Source: Oscillospiraceae bacterium
Lineage (GTDB): Bacteria; Bacillota_A; Clostridia; Oscillospirales; Ruminococcaceae
NCBI GenBank assembly: GCA_017829075.1
Contig: JAGAJA010000045.1
Coordinates: forward strand, 1-64,000
Reading direction: 5' to 3'
DNA length: 64,000 bases
Under the pieces are notes generated by a model that had not been told where the DNA came from, searched no databases, and worked only from the letters and a program-made list of their open reading frames with translations. How positions within the stretch are numbered: the first letter of the stretch is position 1; each line of letters starts with the position of its first letter. Shown piece after piece: positions 24,805 through 33,373 of this stretch. A program made the position numbers and the translations under genes.

Positions 24805-26328
24805 ATGGAAAATATATACATAATTATTGCATTTGCGGTTTATGCACTGCTCATTCTTGCAATTGGAATTTTCTCCTACAAGAAATCCAAGAGCATGAGC
24901 GATTACTTTATAGGCGGACGTCAGCTCGGAAGCTGGACAACAGCTATTTCAGCGCAGGCGTCAGACATGAGCGGCTGGCTTCTCATGGGTCTGCCGGGAG
25001 CTATATTCGTCAGCGGACTTACCGAAAGCTGGATCGCGATAGGTCTTTTTATCGGAACCTATCTCAACTGGAGAATTATTGCGGCAAGACTGCGTAAAAT
25101 GTCATACGCGGCAGGGGACGCTATCACGATACCCGAATACTTCCAGAAGCGCTTTTTCACTACAAATCCGGTTATCCGGTTTGCCTGCGCGGCGATAATC
25201 TTCATATTCTTCCTTGTTTATACCGCTTCCGCATTCAGCGGCGGCGCAAAGCTGTTCAATTACCTTTTCGGCACGGATTACACTCTGTCGCTGACTATCG
25301 GCGCGCTTATCATCATTTCCTACACATTCCTCGGCGGCTTCTTTGCGGTATGCTGGACTGACCTCATTCAGGGTCTGCTGATGTTTGCGGCGCTGGTCGT
25401 TGTGCCGCTGGTGTGCATTATCCAGACCCCGGATATTTCCGCGGTGCAGTTCGTCAGTGATTCCACCGGCGAGGTCATCGGCAACTATCTGAATTTGTTC
25501 CAGAGTGCGGACGGCAGTATCGCGTGGACTACGATTCTTTCCGGCATGGCATGGGGTCTTGGCTACTTTGGAATGCCGCACATTCTGGTGCGCTTTATGG
25601 CTATAAAGTCCAGCGACCTCATCAAGAAGTCCCGCATTATTGCCACGATCTGGGTATTCATTACCTTAGGCGCTGCGGTGCTTGTCGGCGTATTCGGCTA
25701 TATCTTCCTGCATTCTGAGGGCAACGAAGCCCTGCTGGCAGAATTTACAGCACTCGGCGACGCTGAAAAGATCTTTATGTTCCTCAGCGGAAAGCTGCTT
25801 CCGGGACTTATCGCCGGCATAGTTCTGGCTGCGATACTCGCGGCTATAATGAGCACGGCAGACTCTCAGCTTCTTGTAACTGCTTCCTCCGTCAGCAACG
25901 ATATGTTCAAGCTGTTCAAAAAGGACGCAAAGGAAAAGACCCTGATGTGGATAAGCCGCGGAACGGTTATCGCTATCGCAGTAATCGCATACTTCATTGC
26001 GCTTGACCCGACCAGCTCGGTTATGGGACTTGTTTCCTACGCATGGGCGGGACTTGGCGCGGCATTCGGCCCGGCGATGCTGTTGTCGCTGTTCTGGAAG
26101 AGAATGACCATGAGCGGTGCGGTTGCCGGAATAATCACAGGCGGCGTGTCTGTTGTCCTCTGGGAAACATTCCTTAACGGAACCGGTATCTACTCGCTGC
26201 TGCCGGCGTTCTTTATCGCGCTCGCTGCGGTGGTGATCGTTTCCCTCTGCACAAAGGTGGATAAGGACAAGGTGGACGATCTGTTCGCACGGGCGAAAGC
26301 CAAGGACTCAAAGGCGATCGAGGAGTAA
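24805..26328 (+). CDS. putP: Sodium/proline symporter (PutP-type, SSS family)
   Basis: The 507-residue membrane protein has about thirteen spans. It shows the SSS hallmarks: SDYFIGGRQLGSWTTAISAQ and ASDMSGWLLMGLPG in the first broken helix, GGFFAVCWTDLIQGLLMF, GMPHILVRFMA, and the second sodium-site helix ILAAIMSTADSQLLVTAS. These match PutP, which brings in proline with sodium. Residues of the sodium site (Ser/Thr in STADSQLL) are kept. A strong AAAGGAGGAAG ribosome site precedes the ATG and a strong terminator follows, so it is a single-gene unit. Proline is the most likely substrate; related SSS carriers take other solutes. Confidence 0.9.
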   Translation: MENIYIIIAFAVYALLILAIGIFSYKKSKSMSDYFIGGRQLGSWTTAISAQASDMSGWLLMGLPGAIFVSGLTESWIAIGLFIGTYLNWRIIAARLRKMSYAAGDAITIPEYFQKRFFTTNPVIRFACAAIIFIFFLVYTASAFSGGAKLFNYLFGTDYTLSLTIGALIIISYTFLGGFFAVCWTDLIQGLLMFAALVVVPLVCIIQTPDISAVQFVSDSTGEVIGNYLNLFQSADGSIAWTTILSGMAWGLGYFGMPHILVRFMAIKSSDLIKKSRIIATIWVFITLGAAVLVGVFGYIFLHSEGNEALLAEFTALGDAEKIFMFLSGKLLPGLIAGIVLAAILAAIMSTADSQLLVTASSVSNDMFKLFKKDAKEKTLMWISRGTVIAIAVIAYFIALDPTSSVMGLVSYAWAGLGAAFGPAMLLSLFWKRMTMSGAVAGIITGGVSVVLWETFLNGTGIYSLLPAFFIALAAVVIVSLCTKVDKDKVDDLFARAKAKDSKAIEE

Positions 26329-26387
26329 ATTCCCGGATATGCTCAAATGAATGGCTGCTCCGATAAAGCAGGGCGGCAATACTGGAA

Positions 26388-26430
26388 TTCACCCTGAGAA
26401 GACCGAAAGCTTCTCAGGGTGAACTTTTTC
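26388..26430 (+). terminator. Strong terminator after the symporter
   Basis: TTCACCCTGAGAAG pairs perfectly with CTTCTCAGGGTGAA, followed by CTTTTTC. Confidence 0.9.
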
Positions 26431-26456
26431 TGAAGCGTTGGAGTTTGGTTGTGTGC

Positions 26457-26486
26457 TTGACAAATATTGTCTATATTTGCTATAAT
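26457..26486 (+). promoter_or_regulatory. Promoter upstream of the TIR gene pair
   Basis: TTGACA (26457-26462), 18 bases, TATAAT (26481-26486). The start point would fall near 26493, so the palindrome array at 26485-26598 becomes the 5' leader of the TIR operon. Confidence 0.7.
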
Positions 26487-26598
26487 ATATGTTATGGGGA
26501 CGAAGTCCTCATAGTCGGCGTAAGACGACCGCCGCAAAGCGGCGAACATATATTTCAAGGTTCACTCAGCCGTCCAAATCTTTGATTTGGAAAACGGC
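26485..26598. repeat. Palindrome array with cloverleaf layout, in the TIR operon leader
   Basis: ATATATGTT (26485-26493) pairs with AACATATAT (26545-26553), enclosing three hairpins: GGGGAC/GTCCTC with GAA loop, GTCG/CGAC, and CGCCGCAAAGCGGCG. A further nested hairpin follows (GCCGT, CCAAATC, TTT, GATTTGG, ACGGC). The layout of an outer stem around three hairpins is the same as at 15742-15837, with different stem sequences. Confidence 0.65.
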
Positions 26599-26698
26599 GT
26601 GTGGTTCTTATAATATAATATATTAAACAACTTGATTTAGAACTGGCGAAGAGGCTGGCTTTTAAGGAATACATTGATTTTGGAAAAGAGGCTTGCTC

Positions 26699-29600
26699 AT
26701 GACGATATTGCAATGCCGCTGCTGCGGAGCTGCGCTTGACGTAAAAAAAGGAATGACGGTATGCAGATGTGATTACTGTAATGTCTGGCAGACCGTGCCG
26801 CAGCTTGATTTTGATGAAAAGGCGCTTTTGTGGGAGCGAGCCGACAATCTGCGCCGGGGCGGGGAATACGACCGTGCGCTGAAGCTGTACAGCGAGCTTT
26901 CCGAGATCTCTCCGGAGGATCCCGATATATACTGGGCGATGACCCTCTGCCGTTATGGAGTGGAATATGTCGAGGACGTGGTAAGCCGTACCAGAAAGCC
27001 CACCCTCAACCGGATACAGTACACTCCGGTGACGGAGGACGCGGATTACCGAAAGGCGGTATCACTGGCGGCGGACGGCGACCAGCGCAGAATATATGTG
27101 ACGATGGCGCAGCAGCTTGAGCAGCTTCGCTCGGAGATACTGTCCGTATCTCTTTCCGAGCAGCCGTATGATATTTTTATCTGCTACAAGGAGAATGACG
27201 CCAGCGGAAGGCGCACGGAGGATTCTGTGCTTGCCGCGCAGCTTTACAGAAGCCTTACCTCCGAGGGCTGGCGGGTGTTTTTCTCCAGAGTGACCCTTGA
27301 GGACAAGGCAGGAACTGAATACGAGCCGTACATATTCGCCGCGCTCAATTCCGCTAAGATCATGCTGGCGATAGGCACAAGACCGGAGTATTTCAACGCG
27401 GCGTGGGTGCGCAATGAGTGGAGCAGATTTCTTGCCCTTTCGGTTGAGAATTCCGGGAAGACGCTGGCAGTGCTGTATAAGGGAATGCTGCCTGAGCAGC
27501 TTCCGGAGGAATTCGCGCATCTCCAGACCTTTGATATGTCCGCGCCGGATTTCAATTCCGAGCTTCTGCGCGGCGTGAGGAAGATACTCGGCGAAAGCGC
27601 CGCAGGAAAAACTCCGCTTCCGGAGACCACAGGAGCGAATGCCGCCGCGCTTCTCAGACGTGCGCAGATCCTTCTGGAGGACGGGGATTTCAGCCGCGCC
27701 GATGAGTTTTGCGAGGAGGCACTCAATTCAGAGCCGGAAAATGCTCAGGCATATCTCCTGAAGCTGCTTGCGGAGTTCCGGGTATCCTCTGAGGAGCAGC
27801 TTGAAGAACTTAGGGTGGATTTCTCCCGCTCCGGAAACTATGCGAAAGCGGTTCGCTTCGGCGACGACCGGTTTGCCGCACGGCTGCGGGAATACAGTCT
27901 TATCTCCCGCTACAACACCTATATGCAGCAGCTTGAAAACGCATACAACGAGGAAGCGCTCCTGCTCATTGCGAATGAATTTGACGCGATTTCAGAGTAC
28001 GCGGACAGCGCGTATCAGGCGCAGCTTGCCCGGCAGAAAGCGGAGGAGCTTGCGGAGCGCCGACGGCAGGAAGAAAAGGAAAGGCGCTACAATGACGCTG
28101 TGAGGTCATATAACGATTCTGTAACTTCGGACGATCTGCTAAAGGCAAAGTCCCGGTTTGAAGCCCTCGGCGGTTACAAGGATTCCGCTGAGCTTGCGGC
28201 TCAGTGCGGGAAAAGGGCAGAGGAACTGATAAAGCAGGAGGAGAACGAGGCTTATCAGCTTGCTGTCGCCGAGTCCGAGAGCAGAGCGCGTTATGAAAGG
28301 GTAAAGAAGATCCTGCTGATTTCGGTGGGAGCCGTGGCTGCGGCGGCTGTCGTTATCTCGGTCAGCGTGGCGGTCATCAATGCGGCAATGCGCAATGCAG
28401 AATACCAGAAAGCGTGCGGTCTGCTGGAGTCCGGAAAGTATGAGGAAGCCATTGACGCATTCGGCGCGATGAACGGCTATTCCGACTCGATAGACCTTAT
28501 CTCCGAGGCGAGGTACAGAATGGCGCTTCAGCTTGCGGAGGAGGGTGAATACGAGCAGGCGGAGAACCTTCTTTATCATCTGGGGAGCTACTCTGACTCA
28601 AAGGAGCAGTACAAACGGGTAAAATATACTCAGGCGGACGCGGAGTTCGCCGATGGACAGTACATTGCCTCCGCCGAGCTTTTTGAAACCCTAGGCGGGT
28701 ATTCCGACAGCGCGGAGAAAGCGCTCAAGGCGCGTTACAGCGCCGCTCAGTCAGCGGAGCAGAACGGAAGCTACTCCGATGCGGCGGAGCTTTACGCCGC
28801 TCTGGACGGATTTTCCGACAGCGCCGACCGGGAGCTTTCATGCAGGTACAGCTATGCAGGTCAGCTTGAAAAGGAAAAGGACTATTACGGAGCCGCCGGG
28901 GTTTATTCCGCTCTGGGGGAGCATTCCGACTGCGCGGAGCGTTATACCGAGTGCCTTTATCTCGGAGCCTGCGCGGATATTGATAATTCAGAGTATGAGC
29001 GGGCACTGGAAACCTTTTCGATCATCACAGATTACCGCGACAGCAGTGATAAGATTAAGGAAACCAAATACCTTTACGCGGAAAAGCTTGCGCAGGACGG
29101 AAAATATGAAGACTCCGTTGAAATGTTCAGGCAGATTCTGGGTTATTCCGATGTGCTGGACAGAATTCACGAAACACGCTACTCTCAGGCGGAGGCGGCG
29201 CTTGCCGATGGAGATTTTGGAGCCGCGGCGGATTATTTCTCACAGGCTGGGGAATATTCCGACGCAGAGGTTAAGGAAACAGAGTGCAAATACAAGTACG
29301 CAGTATCTCTGGGAGAAAGCGGGAACTACAAAAAGGCTGCTGTTATCCTTGACAGTCTGGGGAACTACCTTGACTCTGCGGAGCTTGCGCTGGAGATGAA
29401 ATACAACGACGCATCAATGATGCGTGACAACGGCTATTATGAAGACGCGGAAAAGATCTTTACGGAGCTTGGCAGCTATTCCGACGCTGCGGCGCAGGCG
29501 GAATATGCCCGGAAGCTGAAACGGCTGAATATATCCGTCGGGGAATACATTGAGTTCGGCTCCTATACGCAGGGCAGCGGCGGCGAGGTTCTGCCGCTGG

Positions 29601-30130
29601 AATGGGTGGTGCTGGACAAACAGGACAGCAGGGTGCTTGTCATAAGTCGGTATCTTGTGGATTTCATGCCTTACGGCTCGCTTTCGTGGGAGGAAAGCTC
29701 GGTGCGCAAATGGCTGAACAACGACTTCCTGAACAGCGCATTCACTGCGTCGGAGGCTGCGAAAATAACCGAGTCGGTGATCCCGAACAACGACAACGAG
29801 GTGGCGGCGATCTACGGCGGCTGCAATACCAGCGACCGGGTGTTCCTTCTGAATGACGAGGAAGTGGTGCACTATTTATCCGATTATTACGTCAGACAGA
29901 CAGACTATACCAAATGGGCAAAGCAGCGGCTGGAGAAGTCGATAGACGCGACTATGGCATTCGATACAGCTTATTCCGACAGCGACGGATCGGCGTGGTG
30001 GATACGGGGCGCCGGCAGGCTGTACCGGGTGTGCTGCGTAAATATAACAGGCTCGATCAACAATAACATGATGTATGGCGAGGAATATGTGGGAGTTCGT
30101 CCCGCAATGTGGATAGATCTGGGAGATTAG
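26699..30130 (+). CDS. Membrane-spanning TIR protein with zinc ribbon, 10 TPR-like repeats and DUF6273-type C-domain (paralog 1)
   Basis: The 1143-residue protein has, in order, a zinc ribbon (CRCCG then CRCDYC, 5-27), TPR helices (about 40-90), a TIR domain (about 155-250: YDIFICYKEND, RVFFSRVTLED, EYEPYIFAALNSAK, WVRNEWSRFL), helical repeats, one span (about 536-562), ten tandem repeats of about 37 residues with the theme YxxAxxxFxxLGxYSDS, and a final domain of DUF6273 type ending VGVRPAMWIDLGD. Glu residues in GTEYEPYIF sit where TIR NADases have their catalytic Glu, but this is an unaligned guess. Topology implies TIR inside and repeats outside. The ATG at 26699 is chosen because GAGG lies seven bases before it. 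Confidence 0.85.
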   Translation: MTILQCRCCGAALDVKKGMTVCRCDYCNVWQTVPQLDFDEKALLWERADNLRRGGEYDRALKLYSELSEISPEDPDIYWAMTLCRYGVEYVEDVVSRTRKPTLNRIQYTPVTEDADYRKAVSLAADGDQRRIYVTMAQQLEQLRSEILSVSLSEQPYDIFICYKENDASGRRTEDSVLAAQLYRSLTSEGWRVFFSRVTLEDKAGTEYEPYIFAALNSAKIMLAIGTRPEYFNAAWVRNEWSRFLALSVENSGKTLAVLYKGMLPEQLPEEFAHLQTFDMSAPDFNSELLRGVRKILGESAAGKTPLPETTGANAAALLRRAQILLEDGDFSRADEFCEEALNSEPENAQAYLLKLLAEFRVSSEEQLEELRVDFSRSGNYAKAVRFGDDRFAARLREYSLISRYNTYMQQLENAYNEEALLLIANEFDAISEYADSAYQAQLARQKAEELAERRRQEEKERRYNDAVRSYNDSVTSDDLLKAKSRFEALGGYKDSAELAAQCGKRAEELIKQEENEAYQLAVAESESRARYERVKKILLISVGAVAAAAVVISVSVAVINAAMRNAEYQKACGLLESGKYEEAIDAFGAMNGYSDSIDLISEARYRMALQLAEEGEYEQAENLLYHLGSYSDSKEQYKRVKYTQADAEFADGQYIASAELFETLGGYSDSAEKALKARYSAAQSAEQNGSYSDAAELYAALDGFSDSADRELSCRYSYAGQLEKEKDYYGAAGVYSALGEHSDCAERYTECLYLGACADIDNSEYERALETFSIITDYRDSSDKIKETKYLYAEKLAQDGKYEDSVEMFRQILGYSDVLDRIHETRYSQAEAALADGDFGAAADYFSQAGEYSDAEVKETECKYKYAVSLGESGNYKKAAVILDSLGNYLDSAELALEMKYNDASMMRDNGYYEDAEKIFTELGSYSDAAAQAEYARKLKRLNISVGEYIEFGSYTQGSGGEVLPLEWVVLDKQDSRVLVISRYLVDFMPYGSLSWEESSVRKWLNNDFLNSAFTASEAAKITESVIPNNDNEVAAIYGGCNTSDRVFLLNDEEVVHYLSDYYVRQTDYTKWAKQRLEKSIDATMAFDTAYSDSDGSAWWIRGAGRLYRVCCVNITGSINNNMMYGEEYVGVRPAMWIDLGD

Positions 30131-30131
30131 T

Positions 30132-33100
30132 ATGGCGGCGTTTATTTGCAGAGTATGCGGCGGAATACTGGAGCTTACCGACAGACGGACTTGCAGATGT
30201 GGAAGCTGCGGAGTTATTCAGAGCGTTCCGCTGCTCGACAGGACGGAAAAGGCGGAGCTTTGCGCCCGCGCAGAGGAGCTTCGCCGGCAGTTCAGATATG
30301 ACAAGGCGGTGCAGCTTTATGAGGAGCTTATACGGCTGGATCCCACGGACGCAGATCTTTACTGGGCGCTGGCGCTCTGCCGCTATGGCATTGAGTATTC
30401 CCAGGACGGCAGCGAGATTTCGCTTAACCGTACTCAGGCGCATTCCTTCCTGTCCGATGACGATTATAAGCAGGCGCTGAAGTTCGCCGCTCCCGACCAG
30501 CGGGAGATCATGGAGCGTCAGGCGGCGCAGATAGACGGGATACGCCGGGCAACGGTGGAGCTATCCCGGACTGCGGAATATGACGTGTACCTGTGCTGCC
30601 GGGAAACCGACGAAAAAGGACTGTGCACCGAGGAAATTAAGATCTCCTCTGGCATTTACGAAAAGCTGACCGCCGAGGGGTTGAGGGTATTTTTCCCCCA
30701 TGTCACCCTTGAGGACGATTCAGGAATTGCCGCTCAGCAGGTCGAAACAATTGCTTCATCAGCAGCGGTCAAATCGGAGCCGTATATTTTCGGCGCGCTC
30801 AGCTCTGCAAAGGTAATGATAGTTGTCGGCACATCTGTTGATAGCTTCAACGAGGTGTGGGTGCGCAATACATGGGGCAGATTCCTGTCACAGGATCTCA
30901 CCGGCAGGGTTTTGATACCGGCAGTCCGGGGAATGAACGCAAACGAGCTTCCGGAGGAGTTGTCCAGGTTTCAGGCGCTGGATATGTCAAGACTGGGCTT
31001 CAAGAGCGACCTTGTTGCAAGTATCCGGGGTATCTTAGGCGAGAGAAAGACTGCGGAGATACCCGCTGCGAGAAGTCCGCTTGTCCGCAGGGCGTATATG
31101 TTCCTTGAGGACGGGGATATTTCCGGCGCGGAAAAGATCTGCGAAAAGCTAACCGAACAAGGCTCAGATACGGCGGAATGCTTCGTTATACGGCTTCTTA
31201 TCGAATACCGTCTGCGCTCCGAGGAGGAGCTTGATACTCTGGAGCAGGACTTCACCCTTTCGGAAAACTACCGCGGGGCGATGAGAGTCGGCGGAGAAAA
31301 CGTTAGGGAGCGGCTAAGGGAGCACAGCTTCCGTGCCCTTTATAATAAGTATACCGGAATAATGCAGAATACCAGCGACGAGCGGGAGTGCCGCGCTGCT
31401 GCTGCCGGGCTCAGATCGCTGGGAGATTACGAAAACTCGGCTGAACTGGCTCAGAAAGCCGAGGAAAGAGCGCAGGAGCTTAAAATTCTCGCGGAGCAGA
31501 AGCGCCGGGAGGGAATATATGCGCTGTCGGTCAAGGCTCTTGAGGAAAGCGATGACCCATCGGTACTCCGCTCCGCACAGCAGAGCCTTGCTTCTCTGGG
31601 AGATTACCGTGACAGCGCGGCGCTTTCGGAACGCTGCGGAGAAAAACTCGCAGGACTTCCTACGGCAGCATATCCTCCGGAGAAGAGCTCCGGGAGAAAT
31701 AAGCTTCCCTTTATTATCGCCGGGGTGGGAGTTGCTGTTGCGGCGGCGGTGATCCTGATAGCAACCTTTGCCGGAAGAAGCGCTGAACCTGCTCAAGAGA
31801 TCTCCGTAATAAGCCATACGTCCGACACCCCGGAGGAAAAGTATGCCCACGGGAAAGAACTTCTCGCGGCTGGGGATTATGACGAAGCGGAGCTTGTTTT
31901 CACAGCGCTGGGGGATTATTCCGACAGCGCAGATAAGGTCAAGGAGTGCAAATACCGCATGGCAGAGCGGCTTCTTGAGGAGGGAGAGCCGGAGCAGGCT
32001 TCCCGCGCTTTCGTCCGGCTGGGGGATTATTCCGACTCACCGGAGCGGGTGAAAGAGTGCGCCTATGTTCAGGCAGGACTTTTGGAGAAGAATGGAGATC
32101 TCGAAGAGGCGGCGGAGGCATTCGCAAAGCTTGGCAGCTATTCAAACGCCGAAAGCCGGGAGAGAAAGTGCCGCTATAATCTGGCGGTGAAGCTTTACGA
32201 AAGCGGGGAAACCGCAAAGGCAAAGGAGATTTTTACTAAGCTCGGAGGATATTACGACAGCGAGATTTATGTGAACCGCATTGACTATGAGCGTGGGAAA
32301 GAGCTGTTTGACAGCGGGGATTACAACACAGCATACTCCGTATTAGATTCTGTCAATTACTCCGACAGCCGGGATTTGGCAAAGGAGTCGCTCTATCTAA
32401 GCGCAAAGCAGAGCCTTGATAACGGCGAATGGTCGGACGCGCTCAGCGCGATACATAAGCTGGGTGACTATAAGGATTGCGATACCCTTGAGAAGGAAGT
32501 AAAATACCGGCAGGCGCAGTGGCTGATAGAGAACGGAGGCAGCACTACCGCATACGAGCTTCTTTCCTCAATCGGAGATTATAAGGACACAACGGAGCTG
32601 TGCAGACAGCTCAGGGAGAATATCCTCAAAGAAGGCAGCGGGAACAGCGCTGTGTTTCTTGGAAGTTATACGGAGCTTTTCACCGACAGTGGAACTGCTC
32701 CTATCAAGTGGAGAGTGCTGAAAACGGACGGAGATAAGGCGCTTATCATTGCGGACAAAGCGATAGATTATCTGCCCTTTGATGAAACGGATTCCGGCGC
32801 TTCGTGGAAGAACAGTACCCTGCGGGAGTGGCTGAACGGCGAATTCTATGAGAGCGCTTTCACCGATGAAGAAAAGTCGATAATCTGCATTTCGGAATTC
32901 GACGCTTTTTCCGAGGGAGTGGATTATGTCGGGGAAAGCGGCGGCAATATCGCCGACAAAGTTTTTCTGCTGAATGATAAGGAAACGGAGAAGATGGCAC
33001 CGAGATTATACGGAGCGGCGCGGGGCGATGGCACATATTACACCCAGAGGAAGACCGCCGATACATCGCATATGTTCTACTGGGGACGTGACGGAGTTCT

Positions 33101-33200
33101 TGCGGACTTTGTTGACGCAAGCGGGAACGATTCAAAGATAGAAATGGATCGCACATGGCGTCAGATGATAAAGCCCGCGATGTGGATAAAAATATCGTGA
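30132..33200 (+). CDS. Membrane-spanning TIR protein with zinc ribbon, 7 TPR-like repeats and DUF6273-type C-domain (paralog 2)
   Basis: The 1022-residue paralog of the preceding gene starts one base after its stop, with GGGAGA inside the upstream end. The same order is seen: zinc ribbon (CRVCG, CRCGSC; 6-27), TPR-like helices, TIR domain (about 148-252: EYDVYLCCRETDEKG, RVFFPHVTLEDD, SEPYIFGALSSAK, WVRNTWGRFL), helices, one span (525-547), seven YSDS-type repeats of about 37 residues and the DUF6273-type domain. The TIR has about 14 extra residues (IAAQQVETIASSAAVK) just before the EPYIF stretch, which may remodel the putative active site, and the WVRNEW Glu is Thr. The pair may act as a heteromer in which one partner is catalytically altered (inference). 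Confidence 0.85.
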   Translation: MAAFICRVCGGILELTDRRTCRCGSCGVIQSVPLLDRTEKAELCARAEELRRQFRYDKAVQLYEELIRLDPTDADLYWALALCRYGIEYSQDGSEISLNRTQAHSFLSDDDYKQALKFAAPDQREIMERQAAQIDGIRRATVELSRTAEYDVYLCCRETDEKGLCTEEIKISSGIYEKLTAEGLRVFFPHVTLEDDSGIAAQQVETIASSAAVKSEPYIFGALSSAKVMIVVGTSVDSFNEVWVRNTWGRFLSQDLTGRVLIPAVRGMNANELPEELSRFQALDMSRLGFKSDLVASIRGILGERKTAEIPAARSPLVRRAYMFLEDGDISGAEKICEKLTEQGSDTAECFVIRLLIEYRLRSEEELDTLEQDFTLSENYRGAMRVGGENVRERLREHSFRALYNKYTGIMQNTSDERECRAAAAGLRSLGDYENSAELAQKAEERAQELKILAEQKRREGIYALSVKALEESDDPSVLRSAQQSLASLGDYRDSAALSERCGEKLAGLPTAAYPPEKSSGRNKLPFIIAGVGVAVAAAVILIATFAGRSAEPAQEISVISHTSDTPEEKYAHGKELLAAGDYDEAELVFTALGDYSDSADKVKECKYRMAERLLEEGEPEQASRAFVRLGDYSDSPERVKECAYVQAGLLEKNGDLEEAAEAFAKLGSYSNAESRERKCRYNLAVKLYESGETAKAKEIFTKLGGYYDSEIYVNRIDYERGKELFDSGDYNTAYSVLDSVNYSDSRDLAKESLYLSAKQSLDNGEWSDALSAIHKLGDYKDCDTLEKEVKYRQAQWLIENGGSTTAYELLSSIGDYKDTTELCRQLRENILKEGSGNSAVFLGSYTELFTDSGTAPIKWRVLKTDGDKALIIADKAIDYLPFDETDSGASWKNSTLREWLNGEFYESAFTDEEKSIICISEFDAFSEGVDYVGESGGNIADKVFLLNDKETEKMAPRLYGAARGDGTYYTQRKTADTSHMFYWGRDGVLADFVDASGNDSKIEMDRTWRQMIKPAMWIKIS

Positions 33201-33302
33201 CCCTATCCCGTAAAGCAGAAAAATGTTGAGGCTACACAGCGGGATATGAAATGAATACGCAACACAATCTATTTTATCGGATAATCAATGCCATATAATA
33301 AC

Positions 33303-33333
33303 GAAAAGCAGCGGTAGTTAGTCGCTGCTTTTC
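33303..33333. terminator. Two-way terminator after the TIR pair
   Basis: GAAAAGCAGCG pairs with CGCTGCTTTTC, with T-rich flank on one side and A-rich on the other. It separates converging genes. Confidence 0.8.
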
Positions 33334-33373
33334 ATATTTTATTTCTGCTATGAATTAAGAGCCAGCAACAAAA

